From contig DAHVAR010000052.1 of NCBI GenBank assembly GCA_027314515.1, forward strand, positions 1 through 64,000: a DNA stretch of 64,000 nt. Reading direction: 5' to 3'. Positions within the stretch are counted from its first letter, which is position 1; each line of letters begins with the position of its first letter. Made by a program: the position numbers and the translations under genes. The notes below the pieces were generated by a model. The model worked only from the letters and a program-made list of their open reading frames with translations, made no database searches and was not told where the DNA came from. This DNA is from Actinomycetota bacterium. Its GTDB lineage: Bacteria; Actinomycetota; Actinomycetes; Streptosporangiales; Streptosporangiaceae. Below, one piece after another: positions 46,695 through 55,523 of this stretch.

Positions 46695-48152
46695 TTAGAA
46701 CGGGTATGGCGCGATATCGCCGCGGATCGTCACCCAGCGAGTGTCGGTGAAGGCATCGAGGTTGGCAGAACCGCCAAAGCGCGCCCCGGTGCCAGATGCG
46801 CGAATGCCGCCGAATGGCGTGTTCGGCGCGTCGTCGACAGTCTGGTCGTTGATGTGCACGATCCCGGTCGGAATCTGCCGCGCCAGGTCAAGGCCGCGCA
46901 TCACGTCCCTGGTCAGGATGCCGAGGGACAAGCCGTATTCAGAATCGGCGGCAAGCTTGGCCACTTCGTCCGCAGTGCCGAAGCGGATCACCGGGGCGAC
47001 CGGGCCGAATACTTCGCTGGCGTAGGCGGGCATCGATGGCGCGACGTCGCTCAGCACCGTGGGCTGGTAGAACAGGCCCTCGTAGGTACCGCCTGCCGCG
47101 AGGGTGGCGCCTGCCTGGATACTGCCCGTTACCAGGGTATGGATCTTGTCCCGCTGCCGCTCGTCGATGATCGGACCGATGGCCGCCTGACCCGACGCCG
47201 GGTCGCCGACCGGCAGGTGACCGGCCTTGGCCGCGAGCCGGGCGACGTAGTCGTCGTACACCGACTCGTGCACCAGGTGCCGGCCCGTCGTCATGCAGAT
47301 CTGGCCCTGGTGCAGGAACGAGCCCCAGGCGCCGGCCGACGCGGCCTTGTCCAGGTCGGCGTCTTCCAGCACGATCAGCGCGGAGTTGCCGCCGAGTTCC
47401 AGGTGCACGCGCTTGAGGAGCTGGCCGGCCAGGGCGCCGACGCGGCGGCCGGCGCTGGTGGATCCGGTGAACGAGATGACGCCGGTCCTTGAGTCGGCGA
47501 CGAGCGCCTCTCCGACGTCCGGGCCGCCGGGAAGCACATGCAGCAGGCCTTCGGGCAGGCCGGCCTCTTCGAACACCCGCGCCAGCACCACTCCGCCGCA
47601 CACCGCCGTGCGCGGGTCGGGCTTCAGCACCACGGCGTTGCCAAGCGCGAGCGCGGGCGCGACCGAGCGGATGGCCAGGATCTGCGGGAAGTTGAAGGGC
47701 GAGATGACGCCGACGACACCGACCGGCACCCGCTCGGCGAAGCTCAGGTGCGGCTGCTCGCTCGGCAGCAGTTCACCATATGGCCGGGACGGCAGGGTGG
47801 CCGCTTCGAATATCTCCTCGGTCGCGACGTGAGTCTCGAACTGAGCGGCGGGCGGGATCTTGCCGCCTTCCCGGATGCTCCAGTCCTCGATCTCGGCCGC
47901 GTTAGCCAGCCAGATCTCGGCGGCCTTGCGCAGGATCGCGGCGCGCTGCGGGTATGGCGTCGCCGCCCAGGCAGGCTGTGCGGCGGCCGCCACGGCCGTC
48001 GCCGCCGTGATGTCAGCGGCTGACGCAATGCCGACGCGGGCTAGCTCGCTGCCGGTGGCCGGCTCGATGACGGCCGCCTGGCCGCCGCCCGCTTCCTTCC
48101 AGCCGCCGGAAAAGGCCTTACCCATCCAGATGGATCGGTCCAGCAATGTCAC
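46695..48152 (-). CDS. Aldehyde dehydrogenase, benzaldehyde/vanillin type
   Basis: A 485-residue NAD(P)-dependent aldehyde dehydrogenase. GVVGVISPFNFPQILAIRSV, the glycine motif SFTGSTSAGRRVG, the catalytic Glu in LELGGNSALIV and Cys in GQICMTTGRH are present, with FGGIRASGTG near the end. The set resembles benzaldehyde and vanillin dehydrogenases. As first gene of the pobA operon (30-base gap) it probably oxidises a 4-hydroxybenzaldehyde-like compound to 4-hydroxybenzoate. The GTG at 48152 with an AGGGG site in front is chosen; the longer frame up to 48236 has no family sequence. Confidence 0.9.
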   Translation of the reverse strand: MTLLDRSIWMGKAFSGGWKEAGGGQAAVIEPATGSELARVGIASAADITAATAVAAAAQPAWAATPYPQRAAILRKAAEIWLANAAEIEDWSIREGGKIPPAAQFETHVATEEIFEAATLPSRPYGELLPSEQPHLSFAERVPVGVVGVISPFNFPQILAIRSVAPALALGNAVVLKPDPRTAVCGGVVLARVFEEAGLPEGLLHVLPGGPDVGEALVADSRTGVISFTGSTSAGRRVGALAGQLLKRVHLELGGNSALIVLEDADLDKAASAGAWGSFLHQGQICMTTGRHLVHESVYDDYVARLAAKAGHLPVGDPASGQAAIGPIIDERQRDKIHTLVTGSIQAGATLAAGGTYEGLFYQPTVLSDVAPSMPAYASEVFGPVAPVIRFGTADEVAKLAADSEYGLSLGILTRDVMRGLDLARQIPTGIVHINDQTVDDAPNTPFGGIRASGTGARFGGSANLDAFTDTRWVTIRGDIAPYPF

Positions 48153-48394
48153 CAGCGCACCCCTTTGTGAAGTCCGTTTAACTGACGCGCGGCGGTAACG
48201 CCAGGGGAGTGAGAACTCCGTGCGCTCCACGAACAACAGTTACGTGCCCGAACACTGGCAAATCTAGGTGCGCTGGCAGCCGGGTGTCAACGCCGCCCGG
48301 TCACCGCCGCCGGGTGTCACCGCCGCGACGCACCCGGGCCGATTCGCAACCCAGCCCGAGCACGTCGCAGCGGCTCGACCGCAGCGGCGGCCGG

Positions 48395-48631
48395 TTACTG
48401 CTTCTTGCTGGTCCACCAGGCGCCGACGCCGCAGATGACGGCGACGACGACCCCGACGATGCCGCGGTAGAGGTGGCCGCCGCTCTTCACGTGGCTGCCG
48501 GAGTTAAGGAACGACGGTGCCGCGCCGGCGAACCACAAGATTCCCAGGATGAGCGAGATGACGGCGATGACCGCGAGAATGATCACCAGCGAGCGCTTTG
48601 AGCCGCCGCTGGACACGCTTTGTGAACTCAC
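48395..48631 (-). CDS. Small two-helix membrane protein, unrecognised
   Basis: A 78-residue protein with a Ser-rich basic start, one helix at about residues 14-34 (LVIILAVIAVISLILGILWF), a polar loop, and a second helix at about 54-72 (YRGIVGVVVAVICGVGAWW), ending TSKKQ. Its ATG has a strong ribosome site (AAGGAGGAAC). I do not recognise a family. The 242 bases between it and the aldehyde dehydrogenase gene start are not clearly structured. Confidence 0.7.
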   Translation of the reverse strand: MSSQSVSSGGSKRSLVIILAVIAVISLILGILWFAGAAPSFLNSGSHVKSGGHLYRGIVGVVVAVICGVGAWWTSKKQ

Positions 48632-48788
48632 AGTTCCTCCTTGGCAGCTGGCCGCCTATGACAAGAGAAGGGCTCGGCGTTACCAGCGATGATTTACGAC
48701 CGGCACGGTACTACCGGTTGCCATCCCCACGGGGCTAAATAACTACAAAGAGTGCAAAATTTTTGGCGACAGGAATGCGTCGCGCCGA

Positions 48789-49478
48789 TTACGGCTGCCA
48801 GACCATCAGGACGAGTATTACCAGCCAGATCAGGTTCACCACGCCGCCCATGGCGGCGATCCGGCCGCGCTCGACCGAGGCGACGTGCGCAGCCACAGCG
48901 GTATTGCCGCCTGGCTGGCCCGGACCTAGCTGGGCGGGACCCGGCTGGCCCGTGCCCGGCTGGCCTGTGCCTGGTGGTTCGGGCCCGGCCGGTCCGGTGG
49001 CGTCGGCATCACCTCGGGCATCCGCCTCGTCAGGAACGGCTGCCTGTAGCGGCGGCCCCGCGGGTGCCAGGGCCCTGATGGCGCGGCGCTGATCGCGGAT
49101 GACGAGCACGAGCAGCACGATCGCGACGACGAACAGCGTCATGGAGACCGTCAGCCACGGGCGCGCGAAGTCGTGCTTCAGCTCGCCAAGCACGATGCCG
49201 AAGACCAGCACCAGCAGCGAGGCGGCAGTGAAGATCACGGTAATCCGGCTGAGGTAGCGCACGACCGCCACGTCGCGCTGGCGGATGTACCGCGGCGTCG
49301 AGGAGATCGCCAGCGCGACCGGGCCGATCGTGAAGATGGCGAATCCGATGTGCAGCCAGAGCACGAGCCGGTCGGAGAACGACATGGAGTCGATCGTAGG
49401 CCCACCGGCCGGGCGCGCGCCCACCGACGCCGACTCTGCCCCGCCTGTCTCACCTTCGACCGTCGCATGCATGCTCAC
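48789..49478 (-). CDS. DUF2269-like integral membrane protein
   Basis: A 229-residue protein with four hydrophobic helices, three in the N-terminal half (LWLHIGFAIFTIGPVALAI, ITVIFTAASLLVLVFGIVLG, LTVSMTLFVVAIVLLVLVI) and one at the C-terminus (GGVVNLIWLVILVLMVW). Between the third and fourth lies a Gly/Pro/Gln linker with GTGQPGPAQLGPGQPG repeats. The layout, with a His in the first helix, fits the DUF2269 family of unknown role. A shorter start at 49385 (MSFSDRLVLW) is possible because the first 31 residues are low complexity. Confidence 0.6.
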   Translation of the reverse strand: MSMHATVEGETGGAESASVGARPAGGPTIDSMSFSDRLVLWLHIGFAIFTIGPVALAISSTPRYIRQRDVAVVRYLSRITVIFTAASLLVLVFGIVLGELKHDFARPWLTVSMTLFVVAIVLLVLVIRDQRRAIRALAPAGPPLQAAVPDEADARGDADATGPAGPEPPGTGQPGTGQPGPAQLGPGQPGGNTAVAAHVASVERGRIAAMGGVVNLIWLVILVLMVWQP

Positions 49479-49642
49479 GGCGCTCCGCGCCAGTTCGCGC
49501 CGGCTTGTCCGAAGAACTCAGCGACCTTCTGCAACTGCGTGTCGACGTGGTCACGGACGAGCTGCGCAGGGAGCCGCCGTGCTGGCTAACGCCGCGCTGC
49601 CTTACTCAGCGGCCGCCGTTACTGTCCGCAGCAGGCAGTCGG

Positions 49643-51652
49643 TTACCTGGCGTACTGACGCCGCGTCCGGAGGAAGTCGGTGACCACGTACTCGCCGAGG
49701 CTGTCCGGTAGTGCCCGCAGCACGCGGCCGCCATTGCGCCGGGCTACCTCGTCCACGAACGCGGACAGCCGCTCGTCGTCGGCGAGCATGAACACGTTCA
49801 TCGTGGCGCGCCGCCTGGTCATCTTGTCGACTTCCGCCAGGGTGAGCTCCAGCGTCTCCGGGGAGGGCGGCCAGTCGAACCAGAACCGGCCGTCTCGCCG
49901 CAGGTGCGCGGTCGGCTCACCGTCGGTGATGACCATCACGACAGGATTGTGCTCGGGCCGGCGGTCCAGGAACCGGCCGGCCAGGACGAGCGCGTGGTGC
50001 AGGTTGGTGCCCTGCACCATGTCCCAGCTCAGCCCGGCGAGCTCGGTCTCGCCCAGTTCGCGGGCGTAGTTGGAGAAGCCGATGACCTGGATCGCGTCTT
50101 GCGGGTACTGGCTGCGGACGAGCGCGTGCAAGGCCAGCGCGGTCTGCTTCGCGGCTCCCCAGGTGCCGCGCAGCGCCATCGAGTACGACAGGTCGACGAG
50201 CAGGCAGACGGCCGCCGACGCGCGCCGGTCGGTCTCCGCCACCTCGAAGTCATCGACCGAGAGCCGGACCGGCCCACGGCGCCGGACGGGGTTCGCGGCA
50301 GCCGGCGCGACCGGCCCGTCAGGGAGTTCCCGTCGTGGTGCCGCCTGGCGAAGCAGCGCGTTCCGCACGGTGGTGGCGGCGTCGATTGCCTGCTCGTCGC
50401 CGAAGCGCCAGGGCCGGGTGCTGCCGGTGTACTCCCCGGCCTGCCCGGCGTCGCGCTGATCGTGGTCGCCGGTCCCGCCGTCCGGCAGCCGGGCGAATAC
50501 CTTCCGCAGGGCGGTCTGGCCGAGCCTGCGCACGGCCTTCGGCGTCAGCTCGAGCTTGCCGCCGGTGCGCTGCAGGTAGCCCTGCTGCTCGAGCTCGCGC
50601 TCGATCTGCCGCAGCGCCGTGACGTCGTCGACCGCCTGCCGGCCCAGCGCGCGCCTGATCGCTTCCTCGTCGACGTCGTCAAGCCGCGCACCCGGGTAGT
50701 CCTGGCGCAGCGCGTCCTCGAGGTCAGCCAGGTCAGCAAGCTCAGCCAGGGCCGCGGTCGCGTCGCTGAGGCCAAGCGGTTCGCTGCCGGTCATCCCCGG
50801 CTGCGGCCCGCCCTGGTCCATGTCCGGGCGCCTGGCTCGCAGCGAGTCGGCAAGCCGGGCCATCTCAGCAGCCAGGCCCGCGTCCTCGAGCGCATGCGCC
50901 ATCAGCCCGGACAGCTCGTCGCGCTGCGCGTCGGTCAGCGAGTCGAGCAGCCGCTCGGCCGCCGCCATCTGCCGGACCAGCGCATCCACCAGTTCTTCCA
51001 GGTTGGCCGGCCGGCCGGGGAACATATCGCCAAACCGGCTGGAGAAGTCGTCGAAATCCCGCTGCGTGTGCTCGCCGCGCGCGTCGGCCTCCAGCATGGC
51101 GTTCAGCGCGGCCATCATGTCCTTGACCCGCTTCAGCGCCTGCGGGTCGGGGTCGGCCAGCGCCTGCCGCATGCCGCGGAACTGGCTGTCAAGCACCTCA
51201 CTGCGCAGCAGTGACTTCAGCTTCTCGAACGTCGCGCGAGCCGCTGCCGACTGCCAGTCGTAGTCCGCAAGCTGCCTGATGGCCTGCGCGGTATCCGATG
51301 GCAGCGCGTCCAGCTCGGCCTCGCGCAACCGCGCCGAGTCGGCCGGGTTCGGGAACAGCTCAGCGCGTTCCTGGCCGATGGCGGTGTCCAGCAGCGCCCG
51401 GACCTGCTCGAGAATGCCGTCCAGGCGGCCGCGGCCGCGGATCTCGCGCTGCCGTTCCCGCACCCGCCGGAGCAGGTCGTCGAGCCCGCGGTGGCCGGAC
51501 AGCCCGCGCCGCAGCAGGTCCGCGAGCGCGCTGGCCGGATCGGTGCCCTCCAGCACTGACTCGCCCAGTGCGTCGACGGCGCCGCGCACGTCATAGGGAG
51601 GCTCGAGCGGATCCGGGCCGCCGGCGTAGGGACCGTAACGGTAACCTCTCAC
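49643..51652 (-). CDS. VWA-domain protein, partner of the MoxR/BchI-like ATPase
   Basis: A 669-residue protein. The first 430 residues are mostly helical and charged (DPASALADLLRRGLSGHRGLDD, then MFPGRPANLEELVDALVRQM). The last 200 form a von Willebrand A domain with an intact metal site: D-x-S-x-S in CLLVDLSYSMALRG, the Thr in VQGTNLHHALV and Asp in VMVITDGEPTAH. VWA proteins next to AAA+ ATPases act with them as adaptor and motor, as in cobalt or magnesium chelatase and MoxR systems. It is encoded 99 bases after its partner; the target is unknown. Confidence 0.87.
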   Translation of the reverse strand: MRGYRYGPYAGGPDPLEPPYDVRGAVDALGESVLEGTDPASALADLLRRGLSGHRGLDDLLRRVRERQREIRGRGRLDGILEQVRALLDTAIGQERAELFPNPADSARLREAELDALPSDTAQAIRQLADYDWQSAAARATFEKLKSLLRSEVLDSQFRGMRQALADPDPQALKRVKDMMAALNAMLEADARGEHTQRDFDDFSSRFGDMFPGRPANLEELVDALVRQMAAAERLLDSLTDAQRDELSGLMAHALEDAGLAAEMARLADSLRARRPDMDQGGPQPGMTGSEPLGLSDATAALAELADLADLEDALRQDYPGARLDDVDEEAIRRALGRQAVDDVTALRQIERELEQQGYLQRTGGKLELTPKAVRRLGQTALRKVFARLPDGGTGDHDQRDAGQAGEYTGSTRPWRFGDEQAIDAATTVRNALLRQAAPRRELPDGPVAPAAANPVRRRGPVRLSVDDFEVAETDRRASAAVCLLVDLSYSMALRGTWGAAKQTALALHALVRSQYPQDAIQVIGFSNYARELGETELAGLSWDMVQGTNLHHALVLAGRFLDRRPEHNPVVMVITDGEPTAHLRRDGRFWFDWPPSPETLELTLAEVDKMTRRRATMNVFMLADDERLSAFVDEVARRNGGRVLRALPDSLGEYVVTDFLRTRRQYAR

Positions 51653-51751
51653 CCTCGCTCACCTCCACGCTCCGGTCCGTTCGCTCCGGTCCGTTCGCTA
51701 CCGTCCGTCTGGCCGGCTCGCATGCGGGCGGCCACCGAACGCCTGCTGGCC

Positions 51752-53212
51752 TCAGGTTCGGTACACCGCCCCGCCGTCGATCGCGTCCTTCGACAGCCGG
51801 CGCATCAGGTACAGGCCTTCGAGCGCGAACTCCAGCGCCGCGGCGGCCTGGCCGAGCGACTCGCTGCCGTCCATCTTCAGCCGGTCCATGATCTTCGCCA
51901 GGCCGGGCACCTCGCCGATCCGGCGCAGCAGGTCAGCAGCCGGAACCAGGTCACCGGTCTCGACCACGCCGCCATCGGCGAACCTCGCCAGCAAGCCGGA
52001 AAGGTCGGCGTTGCCAAGCAGCGCACGGAACGTGTCACCGGAGGCGCGACGCAGCAGGTGGTCAAGGACTTCCTGCTCGCGCCCCTCCTCGCTGACCTCG
52101 AACTCGACCTTCCCGCGCAGTGTGCTGATCACCGACGGCAGGTCACATGCCCGCGCCACTGGCTGGTCCTCGCCGGTGATCGCGGCCCGGCGCACCGCGG
52201 AAGCGGCCACCGACTCGGCGGCCGCGATCGCGAACCGCGCCGACACGCCGGACCGGGAATCAACGGCCGGGGAGGCCCGGACCAGCCGGGTAAACCGTGC
52301 GATCACCTGGATCAGGTGAACGGGAACGAGGGCTCCGGGGTCAGCCCCGTCCCACGCGAGCCGCGCTTCCTGGTCGATCAGAGCCAGTTCGGACTCGAGC
52401 GAGGCCGGGTAATGGGTGCGGATCTCCGCCCCGAACCGGTCTTTCAGTGGCGTGATGATCCGGCCGCGGTTGGTGTAGTCCTCCGGGTTCGCGCTGGCGA
52501 CCAGCACCAGATCCAGCGGCAGCCGCAGCGCGTACCCGCGCACCGCGATGTCACGTTCCTCCAGCACGTTCAGCAGCGACACCTGGATCCGCTCGGCGAG
52601 ATCGGGCAACTCGTTGAGGCAGAAGATGCCGCGGTTGGTCCGCGGCAGCAAGCCGAAGTGGATGGTCTCCGGGTCGCCGAGCGTCCTGCCCTCGGCCACC
52701 TTGACCGGGTCGATGTCACCGATGAGGTCGCCGACGCTGGTGTCCGGCGTCGCTAGCTTCTCCCCGTACCGGTCGGCGCGAGGCCGCCAGCTCACCGCCA
52801 GATCATCGCCCTGGCCGGCCAGCAGCCGCTGGCAGCGCGCGCAGACCGGAGCAAACGGGTGGTCGTTGATCTCGCAGCCGGCGACGACCGGGGTCCAGTC
52901 GTCGAGCAGGCCGGTCAGGGTTCTGATCAGCCTCGTCTTGCCCTGCCCTCGCTCGCCGAGGAGGATCACGTCGTGCCCGGCGATGATGGCCCGCTCCAGG
53001 TGCGGCAGCACTGTCTGGCCGAAGCCGATGATGCCGGGGAACGCGTCTTCGCCCGCGCGCATGCGCTCCAGCAGATTGTGCCGCAGTTCCTGCTTGACGG
53101 TGCGAAGCTGATGACCGCTGGCGCGTAGCTGGCCAAGCGTGCTGATCTCCGGCGGAACTGTGCCCGGCGGCTGGGCGGATGCTGGCTGGTTGCGAGTCTT
53201 AGGCTGCACCAT
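51752..53212 (-). CDS. MoxR/BchI-like AAA+ ATPase
   Basis: A 486-residue AAA+ protein similar to magnesium-chelatase subunit I. The P-loop is ILLGERGQGKTRLI (about residue 83), the Walker B region GIFCLNELPDLAERIQVSLL and the sensor 1 segment LVLVASANPEDYTNRGRII. A Cys pair in DHPFAPVCARCQRLL near residue 120 is a further family feature. The usual chelatase subunits for chlorophyll or cobalamin are not nearby, and the VWA protein follows, so a chaperone or remodelling role is more likely than a chelatase. Divergent from the ROK gene. Confidence 0.88.
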   Translation of the reverse strand: MVQPKTRNQPASAQPPGTVPPEISTLGQLRASGHQLRTVKQELRHNLLERMRAGEDAFPGIIGFGQTVLPHLERAIIAGHDVILLGERGQGKTRLIRTLTGLLDDWTPVVAGCEINDHPFAPVCARCQRLLAGQGDDLAVSWRPRADRYGEKLATPDTSVGDLIGDIDPVKVAEGRTLGDPETIHFGLLPRTNRGIFCLNELPDLAERIQVSLLNVLEERDIAVRGYALRLPLDLVLVASANPEDYTNRGRIITPLKDRFGAEIRTHYPASLESELALIDQEARLAWDGADPGALVPVHLIQVIARFTRLVRASPAVDSRSGVSARFAIAAAESVAASAVRRAAITGEDQPVARACDLPSVISTLRGKVEFEVSEEGREQEVLDHLLRRASGDTFRALLGNADLSGLLARFADGGVVETGDLVPAADLLRRIGEVPGLAKIMDRLKMDGSESLGQAAAALEFALEGLYLMRRLSKDAIDGGAVYRT

Positions 53213-53259
53213 TCGACACTATGTCGAGGCACTTGGTGCTCGCATCCTGGGAGGCGTGA

Positions 53260-54207
53260 ATGGCTGAATCCCGTCCGGCACTTGCGGTGGACATCGGCGG
53301 GACGAAGCTAGCGGCCGGCCTGGTGGAGCCGGCCGGCCGGGTTCTTGCCTGGTCTGTCGTGCCCACCCCGCCCGGCCTGGACGCCGAGCAGTTGTGGCGG
53401 ACCCTGGACGCGCTGATCTCAGCCGTCCTGGACGGCGTGGACCCGGCCGAACTGGCCGGCTGCGGATGTGGTTGCGGTGGCCCGATGGAATGGCCGGCGG
53501 GAGTGGTGTCACCGCTGAACATCCCGGCGTGGCGCGACTTCCCGCTGCGCGGCAGGCTGGCCGAACGCCTCGGCATCCCGGTGAGGGTGCACAACGACGC
53601 CGTCTGCCTGGTGGCCGCCGAGCACTGGCGAGGTGCCGGGCGCGGCCGGGGCAACGTGCTCGGCATGGTGGTTTCGACCGGCGTCGGCGGTGGCCTGGTG
53701 CTGGACGGCAGGCTGGTCCAGGGCGCGTCCGGTAACGCCGGTCACATCGGCCACGTGGTGGTGGATCCGGAGACCGGTCCGCCGTGCGGCTGCGGCGGAC
53801 GCGGCTGCGCCGAGGCTATCGCCCGCGGGCCGGCGCTCGTTGCATGGGCGCAATCGGAGGGCTGGCGCCCCGACCAGAGTGACGCGACGGCCAGGGACCT
53901 GGCTGCCGACGGGGCACTCGGCCATCCAGTCGGGGTCGCCGCGATGCGGCGGGCCGGCCGCGCGCTCGGCATCGCGATCGCGTCCGCCACCTGCCTGTGC
54001 GACCTTGAAGTCGTGTCGGTCGGCGGCGGGCTTTCGCAAGCCGGCCCGCTGCTGTTCGACCCGCTCGAGGAAGCGCTGCGCGCGCACGCCAGGCTTGGTT
54101 TCGCGCGCCAGGTCAGCGTGGTCCCGGCCCTCCTCGGCCAGAGCGCGGGCCTGGTCGGCGCTGCCGCGCTGATCTTCGCGGCCGACCGTTACTGGGCTGG
54201 CGACTGA
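53260..54207 (+). CDS. ROK family sugar kinase
   Basis: A 315-residue ROK protein. The ATP phosphate loop is AVDIGGTKLAAGLVEP; VVSTGVGGGLVLDG, the ROK signature GHIGHVVVDPETGPPCGCGG and the zinc motif C-x-C-G-x-x-G-C-x-E (CGCGGRGCAEAIA) are intact. It lacks an N-terminal HTH, so it is an enzyme and not a repressor, probably a glucokinase or a related hexose kinase. It begins 47 bases from the divergent ATPase gene. Confidence 0.88.
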   Translation: MAESRPALAVDIGGTKLAAGLVEPAGRVLAWSVVPTPPGLDAEQLWRTLDALISAVLDGVDPAELAGCGCGCGGPMEWPAGVVSPLNIPAWRDFPLRGRLAERLGIPVRVHNDAVCLVAAEHWRGAGRGRGNVLGMVVSTGVGGGLVLDGRLVQGASGNAGHIGHVVVDPETGPPCGCGGRGCAEAIARGPALVAWAQSEGWRPDQSDATARDLAADGALGHPVGVAAMRRAGRALGIAIASATCLCDLEVVSVGGGLSQAGPLLFDPLEEALRAHARLGFARQVSVVPALLGQSAGLVGAAALIFAADRYWAGD

Positions 54208-54272
54208 GCTAGCGGACAACTGGGCCGGAACCGGTGAGCGAGGCCGGACGCGCCTGGTGCGACAATCCAGGC

Positions 54273-55511
54273 ATGAGTTCCTCGGCGGCCGCTCGGCGAG
54301 ACGCCCTGCCGGTCCGGCCGGCTGACGTCGTGGCGGCGCGCGCCTTGCTTCAGCCGATCGTCAGGCAGACGCCGCTGCTTGAGTCGAGCGCGCTGACCGC
54401 GATGATCGGCGGCCCGGTCTACGTCAAGTGCGAGAACCTGCAGCGCGGCGGGTCATTCAAGGTGCGCGGCGCTTACCTGCGAATCGCGCGGCTGAGCGAA
54501 GCTGACCGAGCGCGCGGCGTTGTCGCTGCCAGCGCCGGCAATCATGCGCAGGGCGTCGCGCTCGCCGCTACCGCCCTCGGCGCCAGGGCGACCGTGGTCA
54601 TGCCGGCCGCCGCGCCGCTGCCGAAGGTTGCGGCGACTCGTTCCTATGGCGCTGACGTCGTGCTGCATGGCGCGAGCGTCGAGGACGCGCTGGCAAGGGC
54701 CCGGCAGTTGGCCGAGGAGACCGGCTCGATCTTCATTCATCCCTTCGATCACCCTGACGTGATAGCGGGGCAGGGCACCGTCGGGCTCGAGATCGCTGAG
54801 CAGTGCCCGCAGGTACGCACGATCGTGCTGCCCGTCGGCGGCGGCGGGCTCGCCGCCGGCGTCGCAGTCGCGGCCAGCGATATGCTGCCCGGCGCCCGGC
54901 TGATCGGCGTCCAGGCCGAGGCGATAGCCCCGATGCGCAGCTCCATCGAGGTCGGGCATCCGGTGACTGTCACGCCGGCTGCGACGATGGCAGACGGCAT
55001 CGCGGTTGCCCGGCCCGGCGAGCTGACCGTGCCGATCCTGGCCGCCACGCAGGTGCAGATCGTGACAGTGACCGAGGAGAACCTGTCCCGCGGGCTGCTG
55101 CTCTGCCTGGAGCGGGCCAAGCAGGTCGTCGAGCCGGCCGGCGCGGCCGGGGTCGCCGCGATCCTGGAGCATGCCGCGCTGTTCGAGCCGCCGGTCGTCG
55201 TCGTGCTCTCCGGCGGCAACATCGATCCGCTGCTGCTGTCCAAGGTGCTGCGGCACGGACTGTCAGCGGCCGGGCGGTTCCTGGCGTTCCGCTGCAAGCT
55301 GCCCGACCGGCCCGGAGCGCTGGCAACTTTGCTGATGGAACTTGCCGCGCTCGGCGCCAACGTGCTCGACGTCGTGCACGAACGGGTCACCGCGGACTTG
55401 CGGGTCGACGAGGCGGAGGTCAGCCTGCACCTGGAGACCAGGGGGCCCGAGCACACCGACTCGGTAATCAGCCAGCTGCGCAAGGCCGGCTACACGCTGC
55501 TGTTCGGCTAG
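54273..55511 (+). CDS. ilvA: Threonine ammonia-lyase with ACT domain
   Basis: A 412-residue PLP enzyme that converts threonine to 2-oxobutyrate. The lysine is in LQRGGSFKVRGAYLRI, then SAGNHAQGVALAA, the glycine loop VLPVGGGGLAAGVAV and LSGGNIDP. The last 80 residues form an ACT domain (FRCKLPDRPGALATLLMELA), of the shorter type. The length is that of the biodegradative or actinobacterial form rather than the long IlvA. The ATG at 54273 starts a normal N-terminus. The symbol is by function; tdcB is also used. Confidence 0.9.
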   Translation: MSSSAAARRDALPVRPADVVAARALLQPIVRQTPLLESSALTAMIGGPVYVKCENLQRGGSFKVRGAYLRIARLSEADRARGVVAASAGNHAQGVALAATALGARATVVMPAAAPLPKVAATRSYGADVVLHGASVEDALARARQLAEETGSIFIHPFDHPDVIAGQGTVGLEIAEQCPQVRTIVLPVGGGGLAAGVAVAASDMLPGARLIGVQAEAIAPMRSSIEVGHPVTVTPAATMADGIAVARPGELTVPILAATQVQIVTVTEENLSRGLLLCLERAKQVVEPAGAAGVAAILEHAALFEPPVVVVLSGGNIDPLLLSKVLRHGLSAAGRFLAFRCKLPDRPGALATLLMELAALGANVLDVVHERVTADLRVDEAEVSLHLETRGPEHTDSVISQLRKAGYTLLFG

Positions 55512-55523
55512 CCGGCTCCGCTG

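Noticed and set aside
51752-53212. Magnesium or cobalt chelatase subunits
   Set aside because: No tetrapyrrole or cobalamin genes nearby; similarity to BchI is at the level of the AAA+ family.
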